DNA of 64,000 nucleotides, taken from JAHEEL01 sp942491345. Its GTDB lineage: Bacteria > Actinomycetota > Acidimicrobiia > Spongiisociales > UBA5794. The position numbers and the translations under genes were made by a program. Within the stretch, counting starts at the first letter, position 1, and each line of letters begins with the position of its first letter. This document shows positions 34,479 through 42,937 of the stretch, one piece after another. The DNA lies in the NCBI GenBank assembly GCA_942491345.1, contig CALOAN010000019.1, positions 1 through 64,000 on the forward strand. Direction: 5' to 3'. The notes under the pieces were generated by a model that saw nothing but the letters and a program-made list of their open reading frames with translations, did not search any database and was not told the DNA's origin.

Positions 34479-35819
34479 ATGACGAAAGTTACTCCCGAGG
34501 ACTACTACGCGGTCGCAGCGAAGTTATGCGAGCTCTCGAAGACTCTGGAGACCGCGCTCAAGGATCTGGACAACAAACTGGACGTCAGCCAGAGCGCGGG
34601 CACTTACGACAGCGGCGGGCCGGTGTGGGCGATCAGCTTTGACCAATCCGCCTCCGACGTCTTCGAGATGGCATCCACGACATCGATTGCGGCACGTGAA
34701 CTCGGCTATCTGGTCCATCAATCCGGACTGAATCATGCCGATGTTGAGAACGGATCCAGCGGAGGCACAGGTGTGCAACCGACACCGCCACATCCGCAGG
34801 GGTCGTCGCTGGCCACCAATCTGCACCCCGCCAAACATGCGGTGGGAGGCACTCACGAGAAGCCAGCCCACTGGGATCTGATCGAAAAGTATGTCACCAA
34901 GCAGTGGGCTGACTGCGACGAAAGTCGAATCGGCACTGCGGGAACGCACTTCACCACGTATGGGAATACAACGAAGGCGACCGCTGCCACGTTGAGGTCC
35001 GATGTATTGGGTGTATTCACCCAAGCCGCCCAAGACCAAAGCCCCGAGGTCGACGGCATGGTCGACGAAGTCGCCAACGTCTACCGGGCCCTGAGCGACG
35101 CGGGTGATATGGGCATCGCGCTGGGTGCTGCATGCCAGGAGGTGCACCGCGTTGCCGATATCGACAAACGCACCGGCCGTCAGAGTTTGCAGATTCTGAA
35201 CGCGATCGTCTTCTCCTACGAGGTCGACAAGATCGGAGCCCGACGCATCAGAGCGGGTTGGCTTGTACGGCTTCTCGACAATTTGATCGAAAAGAACAAG
35301 CGCGACTATGCCCGCGCCATGGATGCGCTCATCGACGGCATCAACGGCGCGGTCAACACCGCAGCGGAGTCCAACAAGGGGATTTATACGACAGCGACGA
35401 CGAGTACCCAGCTGCTGTCGTCGATACTCGACCGCACACCGCGACAAACAAACCCGGTGCGCAATCGCAGCGACGAAGAGAACAGGAAAGCCGGTGAACA
35501 AGGCGAAGAGCGGGCCGGCATTCCACCACACGAAAAACGCAGGGTACCGATCACATATAACGGCGTCCCTTCGCTGATCGAACCGGATTACATCGATGAC
35601 GAAAACCAGAATGTCGTCGAGGTCAAGAACACGAATGAAATTAGGCCGTACAAGACCCAGATATTGAAGGAACTTCAGTTTGCCCAAGAAGAGGGCTACA
35701 CCATGACCCTGGTCGTGGACCACCGGACACAGATCAACGATCCCGATATCCAGAAGGCGATCGACTCGGGGCAGATCCAACTCATCCGCAAAGAACTCGA
35801 TGACAACAATGACCACTAA
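34479..35819 (+). CDS. Type VII-secreted polymorphic toxin with nuclease C-terminus
   Basis: A 446-residue protein. The N-terminal 85 residues are a WXG-like trafficking domain (KLCELSKTLETALKDLDN, GPVWAISFDQSASDVF). A second helical region spans about 120-310. The C-terminal ~100 residues form the toxin tip: RRVPITYNGVPSLIEPDYI then NVVEVKN, giving an Asp...ExK pattern of the PD-(D/E)xK/restriction-endonuclease-like nucleases, close to the Tox-REase class. It would degrade nucleic acid in competitors. It is followed after 33 bases by the candidate immunity gene. Confidence 0.75.
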   Translation: MTKVTPEDYYAVAAKLCELSKTLETALKDLDNKLDVSQSAGTYDSGGPVWAISFDQSASDVFEMASTTSIAARELGYLVHQSGLNHADVENGSSGGTGVQPTPPHPQGSSLATNLHPAKHAVGGTHEKPAHWDLIEKYVTKQWADCDESRIGTAGTHFTTYGNTTKATAATLRSDVLGVFTQAAQDQSPEVDGMVDEVANVYRALSDAGDMGIALGAACQEVHRVADIDKRTGRQSLQILNAIVFSYEVDKIGARRIRAGWLVRLLDNLIEKNKRDYARAMDALIDGINGAVNTAAESNKGIYTTATTSTQLLSSILDRTPRQTNPVRNRSDEENRKAGEQGEERAGIPPHEKRRVPITYNGVPSLIEPDYIDDENQNVVEVKNTNEIRPYKTQILKELQFAQEEGYTMTLVVDHRTQINDPDIQKAIDSGQIQLIRKELDDNNDH

Positions 35820-35852
35820 CCACACCACCCACCCTCATCGGGGCGCCGTCTC

Positions 35853-36707
35853 ATGACTCAGTCCGCCGGCCCACCACCCAACCGTGACAAAGCCGAGGTC
35901 CTCGCCGGCCTCCGCAATGCCATCGGCAGCATCGAAGCCACCAGCGCCGACCTGGTCCGAGCGCCACGCCCAGCCCAAGCTGGTGACACCCCCCGCACCC
36001 GCCCCGACGCACAGGAGTCCCACGAGCCCATCACCTACCCAGGGATGCCTGAAGGCCCTCACTGGATGGAGCACCTGCCAGCCCGTTACAAGGACGGACA
36101 GCGGGGGTTTGACCGGCGCATCATGGAAGAACTCGCCGCTGTTGGGGTGCCGTGCTACACGCTGGGCGACCTGTCCAACCGTGTCCGGACCATTCCCCAA
36201 GGCATCCCCATCTTCATCGACTGGCTGACACACCTAGAGGAACGCATCCCCGGCCCGGAAACGCCCCACCGCGAATCCATCCGAGCAGGGCTCATTCGCA
36301 ACCTCAACGATCTCGCTGCCCGCGGCAACTCGGCCGCGATCGAGGCGCTCGTTGCCCAACTGCGCCGACAACCACCGATGCGCAGCGGCCTAATCGGTTA
36401 CGCCACAGTGGCACTGGCCCGTATCGCCACCAAACGCGACTTCGCCCTTATCGCTGAACTCATCGACGAGTTGCGGCCTCAGGGCGCAGCGGCGGGCCCG
36501 CTGATCGAGTACCTGGGCAAGGTGAAAACCGACGAGGCGCGCGATCTGGCGTTGAGGTTTCTCGACACCTTCACGTATTTCTCGATTCGCGCCCTGATCC
36601 AGATGAAGGCACACGGTGTCCGGGCACGGATCGAGCCCTACCTCACCCACAGCGACGCGTCGATCCGCAAAGAAGCTCGGCGCGCCATGGAACGGCTCCC
36701 CGAATGA
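35853..36707 (+). CDS. HEAT-like repeat protein, candidate immunity protein
   Basis: A 284-residue soluble protein. The N-terminal half is Pro-rich then compact (FDRRIMEELAAVGVPCYTL). From about residue 140 there are consecutive helical repeats: GLIRNLNDLAARGNSAAIE, GLIGYATVALARIATKRDF, DEARDLALRFLDTFTYFSI, SIRKEARRAMERL, an armadillo/HEAT-type array. Its place directly after a nuclease toxin is where polymorphic-toxin loci keep the immunity gene, so neutralising the toxin is inferred. It overlaps the next gene by 4 bases. Confidence 0.65.
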   Translation: MTQSAGPPPNRDKAEVLAGLRNAIGSIEATSADLVRAPRPAQAGDTPRTRPDAQESHEPITYPGMPEGPHWMEHLPARYKDGQRGFDRRIMEELAAVGVPCYTLGDLSNRVRTIPQGIPIFIDWLTHLEERIPGPETPHRESIRAGLIRNLNDLAARGNSAAIEALVAQLRRQPPMRSGLIGYATVALARIATKRDFALIAELIDELRPQGAAAGPLIEYLGKVKTDEARDLALRFLDTFTYFSIRALIQMKAHGVRARIEPYLTHSDASIRKEARRAMERLPE

Positions 36708-37168
36708 GTGACGACCACCGCTTCGACCCGGATCTCGACCTCGACAGCCTCGAAGGTCAAGCCGAAGCGTTCCGGCGAGCTCGACAAGCCATCGACTCCA
36801 TCGGCCGGGTCGACGGTGTATCCGACAACGGGCTGGTCCGCGCATGGGTCACGACCTCCGGCAACCTCGTTGACATCGAACTGGCCGACGACACACGGTA
36901 CATGGATCGTGACCGGCTGAGCCGGCTCATCGTCGCCGCCGCCCAGCAGGCCTCGTTCAACGCGGCGTTAAAGGTGGCTGAAGTACTTGAGCCCCTAGAA
37001 CAGCACCGACAACGGCTAATTGAGGACCTCGAAGGCACCGACGCCTTCACCGCGGCGACCCTGCGTAACGTCACAGCAGATGCATTGCCGGATTTCACAG
37101 GAACCTCGGCGGATCCTGACTTCAGCCACGGGCTTTTCCGGCGCTCCTGGCGGGCAGACGAGTCCTAG
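36704..37168 (+). CDS. YbaB/EbfC-like protein of the toxin locus
   Basis: A 154-residue protein with an N-terminal acidic segment (DDHRFDPDLDLDSLEG), a helix, a three-strand middle (GLVRAWVTTSGNLVDIELAD) and a C-terminal helix (LSRLIVAAAQQASFNAALK). This is the YbaB fold, often found in actinobacterial ESX-toxin operons with unknown role. A C-terminal extension of about 60 residues ends SHGLFRRSWRADES; a decayed copy of that extension lies at 32565-32674. Translationally coupled to the immunity candidate. Confidence 0.65.
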   Translation: MSDDHRFDPDLDLDSLEGQAEAFRRARQAIDSIGRVDGVSDNGLVRAWVTTSGNLVDIELADDTRYMDRDRLSRLIVAAAQQASFNAALKVAEVLEPLEQHRQRLIEDLEGTDAFTAATLRNVTADALPDFTGTSADPDFSHGLFRRSWRADES

Positions 37169-37344
37169 ACGCCAGATCCACATCGGATGGGTACGCTGAT
37201 GACTACAGATCGGACGACGGGATTGGCGGGCTTGGTCTTCGTCGCGCGGGCTTACCCAGGCAGATGCGACCATTTTCTGCAGCCTTGATGAATTTGGGTT
37301 GGAAGTGGACGGCCGATGCACCTCCGATGTGTCGGCGGCGCGGG

Positions 37345-38175
37345 TCAGCCGGTGACGATCTCGACACCGAGACGGTCGAGGGCCGGCTGCAGGTAGGTGG
37401 CCGCATCCAGCGCAGTCGCTCCGTGCTCGCCTTTGAAGATCCCGATCAGCACAGCCCGATTGTCCGCGCCGACGAGGAACACAGGGGAGCCCGAGTCTCC
37501 TCCTATAGCGTTGGTGCCGAATTTGATCGTGTCCCAGTCGGTTCGGACCAGCGGCCCGCACACCACCCCGCTGCGTGCACCGTCCAGACAGATCGGGGTT
37601 CCGGCTGGCAGTTTCCGCACCTCGGCTTCGGGCATCACCCCGCTGATCGGAAATTTTCCGGCGATCTTGGTGGCGTCGGGCGCAGGTGCGAGGACAGTCT
37701 CCAGTAGCGCTGAGTCTTGGCCTGTGGCTTCGTCATCGAATTCCCCGGTGAGCGTTCCCACTACTTTCGGGCCTTCGCCGTTGGGGCCGGACCAGATGCT
37801 GACCACCTCTCCAGGGCGTTCGTCGCAGTGGCCAGCGGTCACGAAAACGTAAGCGCCGTCGGCGATCCGTCGGGCCAGTGGTCCGAGAGTGCACTTGTTT
37901 GGTGAGGTGCCGATCTGACCTTGTCCGATGTTGATACCTGGGTAAGGCTGCGCACCATATTGGATGCCGGCCGCATCTGCTTGGGGGACAGCGGTTCCGC
38001 CCACGTCAATCCACCGCTGTGCGGGCGCCGCCGGACCCTTAGCGGTGTCCGCTGTGGGAACCGCGTGTGAAACAGGTGTAGGAGCGCTCTCGGCGGCATC
38101 GCTGGACGAGCATGCCGACACCGCTGCGCTGGCCGTAACCACCACAGCCGCCAATAGTGCCGTGCGCCTGTTCAT
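37345..38175 (-). CDS. Exported S1-family serine protease lipoprotein
   Basis: A 276-residue protein. Signal: MNRRTALLAAVVVTASAAV then a VSAC lipobox near residue 22, so it is probably lipid-anchored. The chymotrypsin-like triad is visible: His in VFVTAGHCDE, Asp in GQDSALLETV, and the nucleophile Ser in IGGDSGSPVFL. Cys pairs (NKCTLGP/GHCDE and PICLDG/VVCGPL) likely form disulfides. It is a surface protease; the substrate is unknown. It faces the toxin operon and could process secreted effectors, which is speculation. Confidence 0.85.
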   Translation of the reverse strand: MNRRTALLAAVVVTASAAVSACSSSDAAESAPTPVSHAVPTADTAKGPAAPAQRWIDVGGTAVPQADAAGIQYGAQPYPGINIGQGQIGTSPNKCTLGPLARRIADGAYVFVTAGHCDERPGEVVSIWSGPNGEGPKVVGTLTGEFDDEATGQDSALLETVLAPAPDATKIAGKFPISGVMPEAEVRKLPAGTPICLDGARSGVVCGPLVRTDWDTIKFGTNAIGGDSGSPVFLVGADNRAVLIGIFKGEHGATALDAATYLQPALDRLGVEIVTG

Positions 38176-38332
38176 CGCTCAATTGTCGCACCCGTGTGCT
38201 ACTGGCCTGCGCACGCGTTGTCACGTCCTTTTAAGAATCCGGCTAAAGGGCGTAGCCCGCTCTCAGCCCACGGCCGGAAGCAGCTTCCATTCCTGATGAA
38301 TGACCATGGAATCAGGAACTATGCGGTTGTGG

Positions 38333-39082
38333 TCAACCGCGAGGTGCCTCGCTGTCGTCTGCGTGCGGTGAAGCCCCTCCGGTGATCGCGCGGTCGTACA
38401 GGGGCCGTAGCAGCGATTTGAGCTCTGCAGCGGTCGCGGAATTTGCGGTCGTCATTACTTGGAACATCACGTCGGCCAGGAATGTCCGGAATTCGACAGC
38501 TCCCCGTCGGGCCTCGTGTAGGGACTGCTCGATTTCGGATGGCGTTGGAAACTCCGGATTGTTGTCGGTCGCCGCCTCAAGTTGTCGGGCCAGCTGGGTC
38601 ATCGCCTGATGCGTGGCCTGGCTGTTGTCGACCATGTCGAGCAGGGTTTTGAATCTTTCGGCGAGTTCTTCGATGGAAACCCCATCGACCAACATCGGAT
38701 GCTCCGAGATGTACCTGGCGGCCCGATTCCCGAGAGCCTGGACCGAAGCAGTCTCAGCCAATCCTTCGGGCTTGCGTTCTCGTTCGTCGAGCGCCGACAT
38801 CATGCGATCAGCAGCGGCGCGCATGATGTCGGCCGCGTCACTTCGGCCAACAGCATCAAGTTCTTCAGGGGAGGCTTGAACAACCGTTGCCATCCGGGCC
38901 AAGGTATCGGCGGGTGCACGGACAGGGATACGCAGGTCTTTCGTCTCCTGCCGATAGCCCTTGATGATCTGTCGCCATCGCGAATCTGAGATGCCAGCCT
39001 CCTTGGCGGCCGCGCGTACCGAAAGGCTGGGCTTTGCTGCGGTACGCAGACGTTCTAAAAACTCCGCCTCTGGTGGCTGCAT
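38333..39082 (-). CDS. Phage-type HTH repressor candidate
   Basis: A 249-residue protein from ATG 39082 (an in-frame ATG at 39094 is an alternative). The N-terminal 70 residues contain a helix-turn-helix: SVRAAAKEAGISDSRWRQI followed by KGYRQ, with a later APADTLARMATVVQASPEE typical of XRE-class regulators. The rest is helical, perhaps for oligomerisation (EELAERFKTLLDMVDNSQA). It is divergent from an antirepressor gene, across a region with three ACGTACG repeats that it may bind. This is the layout of a temperate-phage immunity switch. Confidence 0.65.
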   Translation of the reverse strand: MQPPEAEFLERLRTAAKPSLSVRAAAKEAGISDSRWRQIIKGYRQETKDLRIPVRAPADTLARMATVVQASPEELDAVGRSDAADIMRAAADRMMSALDERERKPEGLAETASVQALGNRAARYISEHPMLVDGVSIEELAERFKTLLDMVDNSQATHQAMTQLARQLEAATDNNPEFPTPSEIEQSLHEARRGAVEFRTFLADVMFQVMTTANSATAAELKSLLRPLYDRAITGGASPHADDSEAPRG

Positions 39083-39196
39083 AGGTTCGCGCACAGGGTA
39101 AGTGTCGGCTACGGGACTGGCGAAGTCCAGCGAGCTGCGCGGTAGACGATCTCGGGGACACGAACGTTTGGGTCCGTGTTCAGGGCGCGATTATCT

Positions 39197-39233
39197 TGAC
39201 GTACGCGCGAACGTACGCAATAGTTAACGTACG
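39197..39233 (+). promoter_or_regulatory. Promoter with three ACGTACG operator repeats
   Basis: TTGACG (39197-39202) and TAGTTA (39221-39226), 18 bases apart, form a plausible promoter toward the antirepressor. ACGTACG, whose core CGTACG is palindromic, occurs at 39199-39205, 39211-39217 and 39227-39233. The first overlaps the -35 box and the second and third flank the -10 box, so a bound repressor would block RNA polymerase. Confidence 0.6.
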
Positions 39234-39255
39234 TTTTGAGGCTTGGGGGGATTTG

Positions 39256-40098
39256 ATGAGCGCTGAACTCATTCCGATCGCGGTGCCCGGTACCAACCGC
39301 GAAATCGTCGCGACCCTGATCGACAGCACGCCGATGGTGTCGCTTCGTCACGGCTGCGAATCGATCAATGTCGACTACTCGGGCCAACTTCAGAAGCTTA
39401 AGGGGAAGTCTTGGGCAACCATGGAGCTCGTCTCCACGGTCGCGGAGGATGGCAAGAACCGCGAGATGGTCATGATCGACCGCCGCACCTTCACGATGTG
39501 GCTGGCAACCATCGACACCAACCGTGTCTCCGATGACGCCCGTCCGATCATCGAGGCATTTCAGGCCGAGGCCGCCGATGCTCTCGATGCGTACTTCAAT
39601 GGGACATCTCCAGCACTGGATCCACCCGCACCCGCGGCTGGGGAGATCGCTGGGGCCAACCCGCGTGTCGGTGGGGATCGGCTGGCGTGCGTCGTCGAGG
39701 CAGTGCACGCCAAAGCGACGGTGCTGCGCGCGTTTCGGGACCTTGTCGACGCGGATCATTTGGAAGCCGAGGCGCGCCGAGCCCTTGCCGGCGCACTCGG
39801 CGAGATCGCGGACATCGACCCCGGCGATGCTCCGCTGCGCTTGCGCGACTACCTGCAGCAGCGGGGGATGACCTCGGCCGTGGCCGAAGCGTTGGAGCCG
39901 GAATTCGACGCATTCCTGGGCAATCGCGGCATCGAGTCCCTCCCTGCCCTTCGCAAGTCAGGGGCTCCGAGGGGGACAGGACTGCGATCGTTCACCTACA
40001 CCGAAGCTGACCGGCCAGCGCTCGATGCCATTTGGGAGCAGCTATTCGGTCCACATGCCGCCGTCTATGTCACTCGTCCGTCGAAAGGTTCGCGATGA
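39256..40098 (+). CDS. Phage-type antirepressor protein
   Basis: A 280-residue protein from ATG 39256 (MSAELIPIAVPGTNREIVA). The N-terminal 120 residues fit the P22 antirepressor N domain: IDSTPMVSLRHGCESINVD, then KGKSWATMELVS and MVMIDRRTFTMWLATIDTN with RPIIEAFQAEAADALD. The C-terminal part is a distinct helical region. Such proteins inactivate or replace a repressor. It overlaps the next gene by 4 bases. The partner is probably the divergent HTH protein. Confidence 0.75.
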   Translation: MSAELIPIAVPGTNREIVATLIDSTPMVSLRHGCESINVDYSGQLQKLKGKSWATMELVSTVAEDGKNREMVMIDRRTFTMWLATIDTNRVSDDARPIIEAFQAEAADALDAYFNGTSPALDPPAPAAGEIAGANPRVGGDRLACVVEAVHAKATVLRAFRDLVDADHLEAEARRALAGALGEIADIDPGDAPLRLRDYLQQRGMTSAVAEALEPEFDAFLGNRGIESLPALRKSGAPRGTGLRSFTYTEADRPALDAIWEQLFGPHAAVYVTRPSKGSR

Positions 40099-40346
40099 AA
40101 ACCAGCACCATCCCCACCACGCTCGGCTCCGCTGGGGCGGCTGAAACGGTCAACCTCACCGACACCGAATACGCTGAGCTGCGGGACCGGATCGAGACGG
40201 TGTTCCTGCTAGCCAGCGTCGCCGTGCGCGGTGCCGGCGTGCTCGACAGTGACGAAACTGTGCTGGTCGAGGACCGGGTCCGTTACGGCGTCGTCGCCCG
40301 TATCTGGTCCAACTTACTCAGGGATATCGCGAACCTGGATCGTTGA
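40095..40346 (+). CDS. Small protein coupled to the antirepressor
   Basis: An 83-residue protein, MKTSTIPTTLGSAGAAETV to DIANLDR, starting inside the antirepressor stop (ATGA). It is mostly helical: DTEYAELRDRIETVFLLAS, VRYGVVARIWSNLLRDI. No family assigned. It may modulate the repressor switch. Confidence 0.6.
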   Translation: MKTSTIPTTLGSAGAAETVNLTDTEYAELRDRIETVFLLASVAVRGAGVLDSDETVLVEDRVRYGVVARIWSNLLRDIANLDR

Positions 40347-40418
40347 CCGCCGCCCGCAGGCGAGCGGGCATGAGCTGGTGTCTGGACGGCGAGAAAGACT
40401 GTGGCGCTTGCAAACTCA

Positions 40419-40892
40419 TCACCCCGCAGCGGTGATCGCTTCGACGCTCAGAATCGTTGAGGCGCGCTGCGACACAATTTCCCAATTCTGATGCAGCCAC
40501 CCCCGCATGACATGGGTTCTGCGGCCGGTACGCGCTATCTCCTCGAGCGCCTCCGCGGCAGCCGGATCTCCAGCCGCTATCTCGTTCGGCGGCTGGCCGG
40601 TCAGCATGGATTCGGTTTCGATTGCGTAGAACAACACGGCGCCTGCGGGCAACGGGTCATCGCCGCTTGATTCTCGCGCCAGCTCCATCGCGGCGCGCTT
40701 AAAAGCCGCAATGCGGCGGGCCTGATCTACCGGGTCGGCAAGGTGGGTCCGGCGGGTCTCAACGAGGGTGGCCAGCCTGTCGAGTTGTTCGGCTGTCGCG
40801 CGCTCGATCATCGGCTCGAACGTGTCCATCAGACGCTGTGTCAGTGCCATTTCGAAGACTTCAAGCGGTCGATTGACTTCACAATTGGCCAT
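40419..40892 (-). CDS. Hypothetical helical protein
   Basis: A 157-residue protein from ATG 40892 (MANCEVNRPLEVFEMAL). Helical and charged, with TAEQLDRLATLVETRRTHL, RRIAAFKRAAMELARESSG and a C-terminal GWLHQNWEIVSQRASTIL. There is no signal or membrane segment. It converges on the antirepressor pair. No family recognised. Confidence 0.6.
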   Translation of the reverse strand: MANCEVNRPLEVFEMALTQRLMDTFEPMIERATAEQLDRLATLVETRRTHLADPVDQARRIAAFKRAAMELARESSGDDPLPAGAVLFYAIETESMLTGQPPNEIAAGDPAAAEALEEIARTGRRTHVMRGWLHQNWEIVSQRASTILSVEAITAAG

Positions 40893-41176
40893 TGCAGTCC
40901 CTTCCGTCTGCGCCCCGTTGTCGCGCACTGTGCCACAGCGCGCAGCTGACGCGGGTGTCCGGCGCGGCAGCGCTTGTAGCGTGCCTGCGTGCGGCGAATC
41001 AGGGGCGCCGACACCATTTACGCGGCGGTATCCCGCTGAGGACTATCGGCTCGGAAGGCGGATGCGCCGTGGGCACTCAATGGGCCGGTCGAAGGCACGT
41101 GCAGTGCGTCGTAACGAAAGGCCGGTCGGCCGTTCGGCAGGGGGACGTGCCCGCCGACCGTCGGCCAGGCGGGCGG

Positions 41177-42028
41177 TTACCCGGGGCCGAGGGAGAAGGT
41201 GGAGTCGAGGAAGGCTGCGACCAGGGCGGCCTGGTCATCGAGGGTCTCCTCGCAGAGGGACTCGACGCCCTCCTTGCGCCGCCACGCGGCCCACTTCGCC
41301 TGTCCCACTGCGCCGTAGCCCTCCAGGAGCGGAGCAACCGGACCGAGCACAACCCTTCGGTATCCCGCGACGGCCCGGGCCGCGCGCAGAAGCTCCGCCT
41401 CGTCGAAGCCCGCCCGACCGAGCGCGACTATGTCGACATAGTCCCGCCAGCGGGTGCTGGTGATGCCGCGCTCGAGGATCGTCACGCCCTTCTCGGCCAT
41501 GCTGGTCTCGGCGGCGTAGCCGAGCAGCGTGATCGGGTCGCCGAGAATCCGCTCGATGGTCACCGGCCGGGGCGCCGGAACGACCGGGTCACCGGTGGAA
41601 ACGTCCCACAGCGCTACGCCTTTCCACCGACCGATCGTCGCAGGAACCCGCACGCGCAAGCCGGGGTATTCGGCTTGCTCGCGGATGTCCTGAACGGTGA
41701 TTGCGTCGATGTCGAAGACGACTCCGTCGTCGACGGCCACAGCGGCGATATCGCGGACCACGTCGACGAGGTGCTGCGCGGTGACGTCGGCGCTGGCAGC
41801 GTTAGCGTCAGCGTCCTTCGTCGGTCGGCGAACACCGTAGGCGGCCAATAGGATCCCGCCTTTGAGGATGAAGTCACGGGCGTGCGGCGTGCGGGTGAGC
41901 CGGTCCAGGAACGACTCGAGAACATGACGGATCAAGTACTCCTGGGTCGGCGCGGCGGGGCCGCCCCTGTCCTTGGCCGAGCGGGCGGCGGACTGGATGC
42001 GGCGGAACACCTTGTCGCCGTCGCTCAA
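41177..42028 (-). CDS. abiEii: AbiEii/MenT-type nucleotidyltransferase toxin
   Basis: A 283-residue protein; the TTG at 42028 overlaps the antitoxin stop (TTGA). Nucleotidyltransferase signatures: FILKGGILLAAYGVRRPTKD, with the K-G-G box and a D-x-D pair (DADANAA) that binds metal, then DITLLGYAAETSMAEKGVT and RWRDYVDIVAL downstream. This is the DUF1814 toxin class of type IV toxin-antitoxin and abortive-infection systems; mycobacterial relatives (MenT) transfer nucleotides to tRNA acceptor stems and stop growth. It gives phage defence and plasmid stability. Confidence 0.85.
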   Translation of the reverse strand: MSDGDKVFRRIQSAARSAKDRGGPAAPTQEYLIRHVLESFLDRLTRTPHARDFILKGGILLAAYGVRRPTKDADANAASADVTAQHLVDVVRDIAAVAVDDGVVFDIDAITVQDIREQAEYPGLRVRVPATIGRWKGVALWDVSTGDPVVPAPRPVTIERILGDPITLLGYAAETSMAEKGVTILERGITSTRWRDYVDIVALGRAGFDEAELLRAARAVAGYRRVVLGPVAPLLEGYGAVGQAKWAAWRRKEGVESLCEETLDDQAALVAAFLDSTFSLGPG

Positions 42029-42582
42029 CCCAACATCTCCAGCGCGCGCAGAGCGGGGGTCTTGGCCCTCGGAAGCCGGGTCGCGATGTCGATCAACCGC
42101 GCGGGCTTTCCACCGCGGCGCAGCCATTCGCGCAACGCATCGCGTGCCAGCTCGTGTCCGACCTCGCCGCGGAGGCGGAACGCGTCGGCGATCGAGCGTT
42201 CCGGGGAATAGATCCCGATCGTTTGGTCCGATCCGGCGATCGTGATCTGCTCGCGGCCAATGTCGAACGTGTCCCGATCGAACAGGTGCCACGTGATGGC
42301 ACCTGTGCTGGCCGGTGGGCGCGCCCCTCGCCGGATCGCGACGTCCAGCGTGGAGGGGATCGCGTCGGTCAAGTCGTGATAGGCGAGAGCAGACGTCAGG
42401 CAGATCGTCGCGTCGGTACGTCGGGTCGCGGCTTCGAGTTGGTCCCAGTCGGCAGCCGGCGCGTTAACGGGCAGGTAGATCCCCCGTGCGATGCGGTCCA
42501 TCCGTCCGTCGTTCGCGAGGCGGTAGAGCGCGCTGCGCGACAGTCCCCGCAGCTTGGCCGTGTTCGGGGTGAGGGCTTCCAC
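42025..42582 (-). CDS. abiEi: AbiEi-type antitoxin and repressor
   Basis: A 185-residue protein from GTG 42582 with GAGGAGGTG upstream. The N-terminal winged helix (LRGLSRSALYRLANDGRM then IARGIYLP) is the DNA-binding part; the C-terminal antitoxin domain includes TICLTSALAYHDLTDAIP and IYSPERSIADAFRLRGEVG. AbiEi proteins block the toxin indirectly and repress their own operon by binding paired inverted repeats, which are visible just upstream. Coupled to the toxin gene by a 4-base overlap. Confidence 0.85.
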   Translation of the reverse strand: MEALTPNTAKLRGLSRSALYRLANDGRMDRIARGIYLPVNAPAADWDQLEAATRRTDATICLTSALAYHDLTDAIPSTLDVAIRRGARPPASTGAITWHLFDRDTFDIGREQITIAGSDQTIGIYSPERSIADAFRLRGEVGHELARDALREWLRRGGKPARLIDIATRLPRAKTPALRALEMLG

Positions 42583-42606
42583 AGGTCACCTCCTCAATCG
42601 CACAGT

Positions 42607-42652
42607 GAAACGAAACGTGTACAGATGATCATACCTGTGTACGTTTCGCTTC
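42607..42652. promoter_or_regulatory. AbiEi operator palindrome 1
   Basis: Arms 42607-42624 and 42635-42652 match at 15 of 18 positions around a 10-base centre. The half-site AACGTRTRCAGAT is shared with the second palindrome, 69 bases away centre to centre. It lies 25 bases upstream of the antitoxin start. Confidence 0.75.
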
Positions 42653-42675
42653 GAAAGGTGATTCGCACTGTCATT

Positions 42676-42721
42676 GGAACATAACGTATGCAGATGAAAC
42701 TATCTGTATACGTTATGTTCC
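42676..42721. promoter_or_regulatory. AbiEi operator palindrome 2
   Basis: Arms 42676-42695 and 42702-42721 match at 19 of 20 positions around a 6-base centre. It has the same half-site as the first palindrome. Two inverted repeats upstream of abiEi are the arrangement known for AbiEi autoregulation, so this is probably the distal repressor site. Confidence 0.75.
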
Positions 42722-42932
42722 GGATTGCCGATCCGCAACCGCGACACCGATCACTCAGCCGGCCAAGTGCAGCCCCGGTCGGCAGATGGGGCAGTTCGAA
42801 CGTGCGGGACGCCTGGTTCTCCTGTCGGCAACCGCATTCCAGCGATCGATGAACAGAGTGAACGGCGATCACCCGAGGGGTGCCTCTCTTAGCGACCGGT
42901 GTCGGTATCGTGAAGATATTGCTGAAGCCGTG
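42722..42932. other. Non-coding stretch between the AbiEi operators and IS copy 2
   Basis: About 210 bases without a convincing ORF. It may hold sequence upstream of the abiE promoter or the remains of a gene interrupted by the IS. Confidence 0.35.
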
Positions 42933-42937
42933 ATTAG
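42933..42937 (+). repeat. Target-site duplication ATTAG, left of IS copy 2
   Basis: ATTAG directly outside the IS left end, repeated at 44595-44599. Both IS1380 copies thus inserted at an NTTAG site. Confidence 0.85.

Noticed and set aside
34524..35828. 434-codon antisense frame across the ESX toxin gene
   Set aside because: Opposite strand has WXG and nuclease motifs and coupled neighbours; the antisense frame has no supporting features.
39199..42721. Common regulator of the ACGTACG repeats and the AbiEi palindromes, because both contain ACGTAC-like cores
   Set aside because: The AbiEi half-site extends to CAGAT and has a different geometry; the shared ACGT core is too short to support a link.
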